NCBI GenBank assembly: GCA_016293645.1
Contig: JAEDDW010000002.1
Span: 19,993 to 83,992 of the forward strand
Direction of reading: 5' to 3'
DNA from: Treponema sp.
GTDB lineage: Bacteria > Spirochaetota > Spirochaetia > Treponematales > Treponemataceae
DNA: 64,000 nucleotides
Position 1 is the stretch's first letter, and every line of letters starts with the position of its first letter. Of this stretch, positions 63,791-64,000 are shown piece after piece. The notes below the pieces were generated by a model. It saw nothing but the letters and a program-made list of their open reading frames with translations, was not told the DNA's origin and did no database searches. The position numbers and the translations under genes were made by a program.

Positions 63791-64000
63791 CTCCGTCGCC
63801 GACAGGAATGCAGCACATTGGTGGTGTTCGTACTGCGCTTTTTAACTATTTGTATGCACGTTCTCAGGGGGGAAAATTCATTCTTCGCCTTGAAGATACA
63901 GACCGCACACGTTTTGATGAGAAATATGTTCAGAATCTCTATGATACAATGGACTGGCTTGGAATCGATTGGGATGAAGGCGGTTCAAAGGGCGGTGAAT
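63766..64000 (+). CDS. gltX: Glutamyl-tRNA synthetase (3' end outside window)
   Basis: The first 78 residues are seen. The class I signature HIGG (for HIGH) lies in [20 protein letters not shown] near residue 7, then [12 protein letters not shown], which holds the glutamate-binding residues. The enzyme charges tRNA-Glu and, where GatCAB is used, tRNA-Gln. AGGGGA lies 6 bp upstream of the ATG. The region upstream is duplicated (see the 94-bp repeats), so transcription enters through both copies. Confidence 0.95.
   Translation, partial: MSEVRVRYAPSPTGMQHIGGVRTALFNYLYARSQGGKFILRLEDTDRTRFDEKYVQNLYDTMDWLGIDWDEGGSKGGE

Noticed and set aside
1..64000. CRISPR array
   Set aside because: No regularly spaced direct repeats of 24-40 bp were seen. 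The Cas2-like gene has no cas neighbours.

Overview
This window is spirochaete chromosome, most likely a gut or rumen Treponema. The main evidence is a very large coiled-coil protein of the spirochaete 'SpiroCoCo' type, a fused IspDF next to a CarD-like regulator, a DUF4954 protein, LolCDE-like and LptFG-like exporters, a free-standing GH5 glycanase, and moderate-to-low G+C with many T/A-rich intergenic hairpins. There is no CRISPR array, no rRNA, no intact insertion sequence and no prophage. Almost everything is core chromosome.

Layout. 1-5276: 3' part of the coiled-coil gene. 5443-9499 (minus strand): ispDF, carD, GH5 glycanase, and an exported FN3/TPR-like protein. 9565-17999 (plus): a Cas2-like small protein, prfB, a PEGA-domain exported protein, ftsY, an unknown gene and a LolC/LolD/LolE-like ABC exporter. 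18071-22288: mcsA, an McsB homologue that has lost its kinase residues, and clpC. 22460-27644: rimP-nusA-infB-rbfA. 27767-30423: a MATE exporter and a queuosine pair (yhhQ-type transporter plus queF) behind a probable preQ1-I riboswitch. 30495-35054: a truB-ribF fusion, rpsO and pnp. 35155-42238: M16 peptidase, dut, lptF-like, lptG-like, tgt and a HEAT-repeat protein. 42343-46669: tRNA-Leu(GAG), DUF554, a highly expressed sugar-ABC ATPase, and an RNase II-type exonuclease. 47005-50809: metY, aroF, tyrA, apt. 50855-55946: a catalytically dead M16 protein and DUF4954, divergent. 56003-57831: leucine leader peptide, attenuator and leuA. 57889-63447: a second Lol-like system (two FtsX-type permeases, LolA-like carrier, outer-membrane-type protein, and the ATPase on the opposite strand). 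63508-end: a duplicated gltX start region and the 5' end of gltX.

The strongest signal that ordinary annotation would miss is in the promoters. Hexamers of the -35/-10 type with exactly 17-bp spacers repeatedly end only 6-9 bp before a start codon, with no Shine-Dalgarno site. This predicts leaderless mRNAs for carD, the FN3 protein, the Cas2-like gene, truB-ribF, the RNase II gene, the DUF4954 gene, the minus-strand ABC ATPase and even the leuA leader peptide. Two divergent gene pairs go further and share one -35 element read on both strands. In one of these the -35 is the centre of a 16-bp perfect palindrome, which recurs with one end mismatch at the truB-ribF promoter.

Other points of interest are a ribosome-mediated leucine attenuator, a pseudo-arginine-kinase kept beside mcsA and clpC, a short acidic motif shared by the permease and outer-membrane components of the second Lol-like system, helically phased AATT tracts upstream of the sugar-ABC ATPase promoter, and a 94-bp direct repeat of the gltX start. 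All functional statements are from sequence reading alone; no search or folding program was run.
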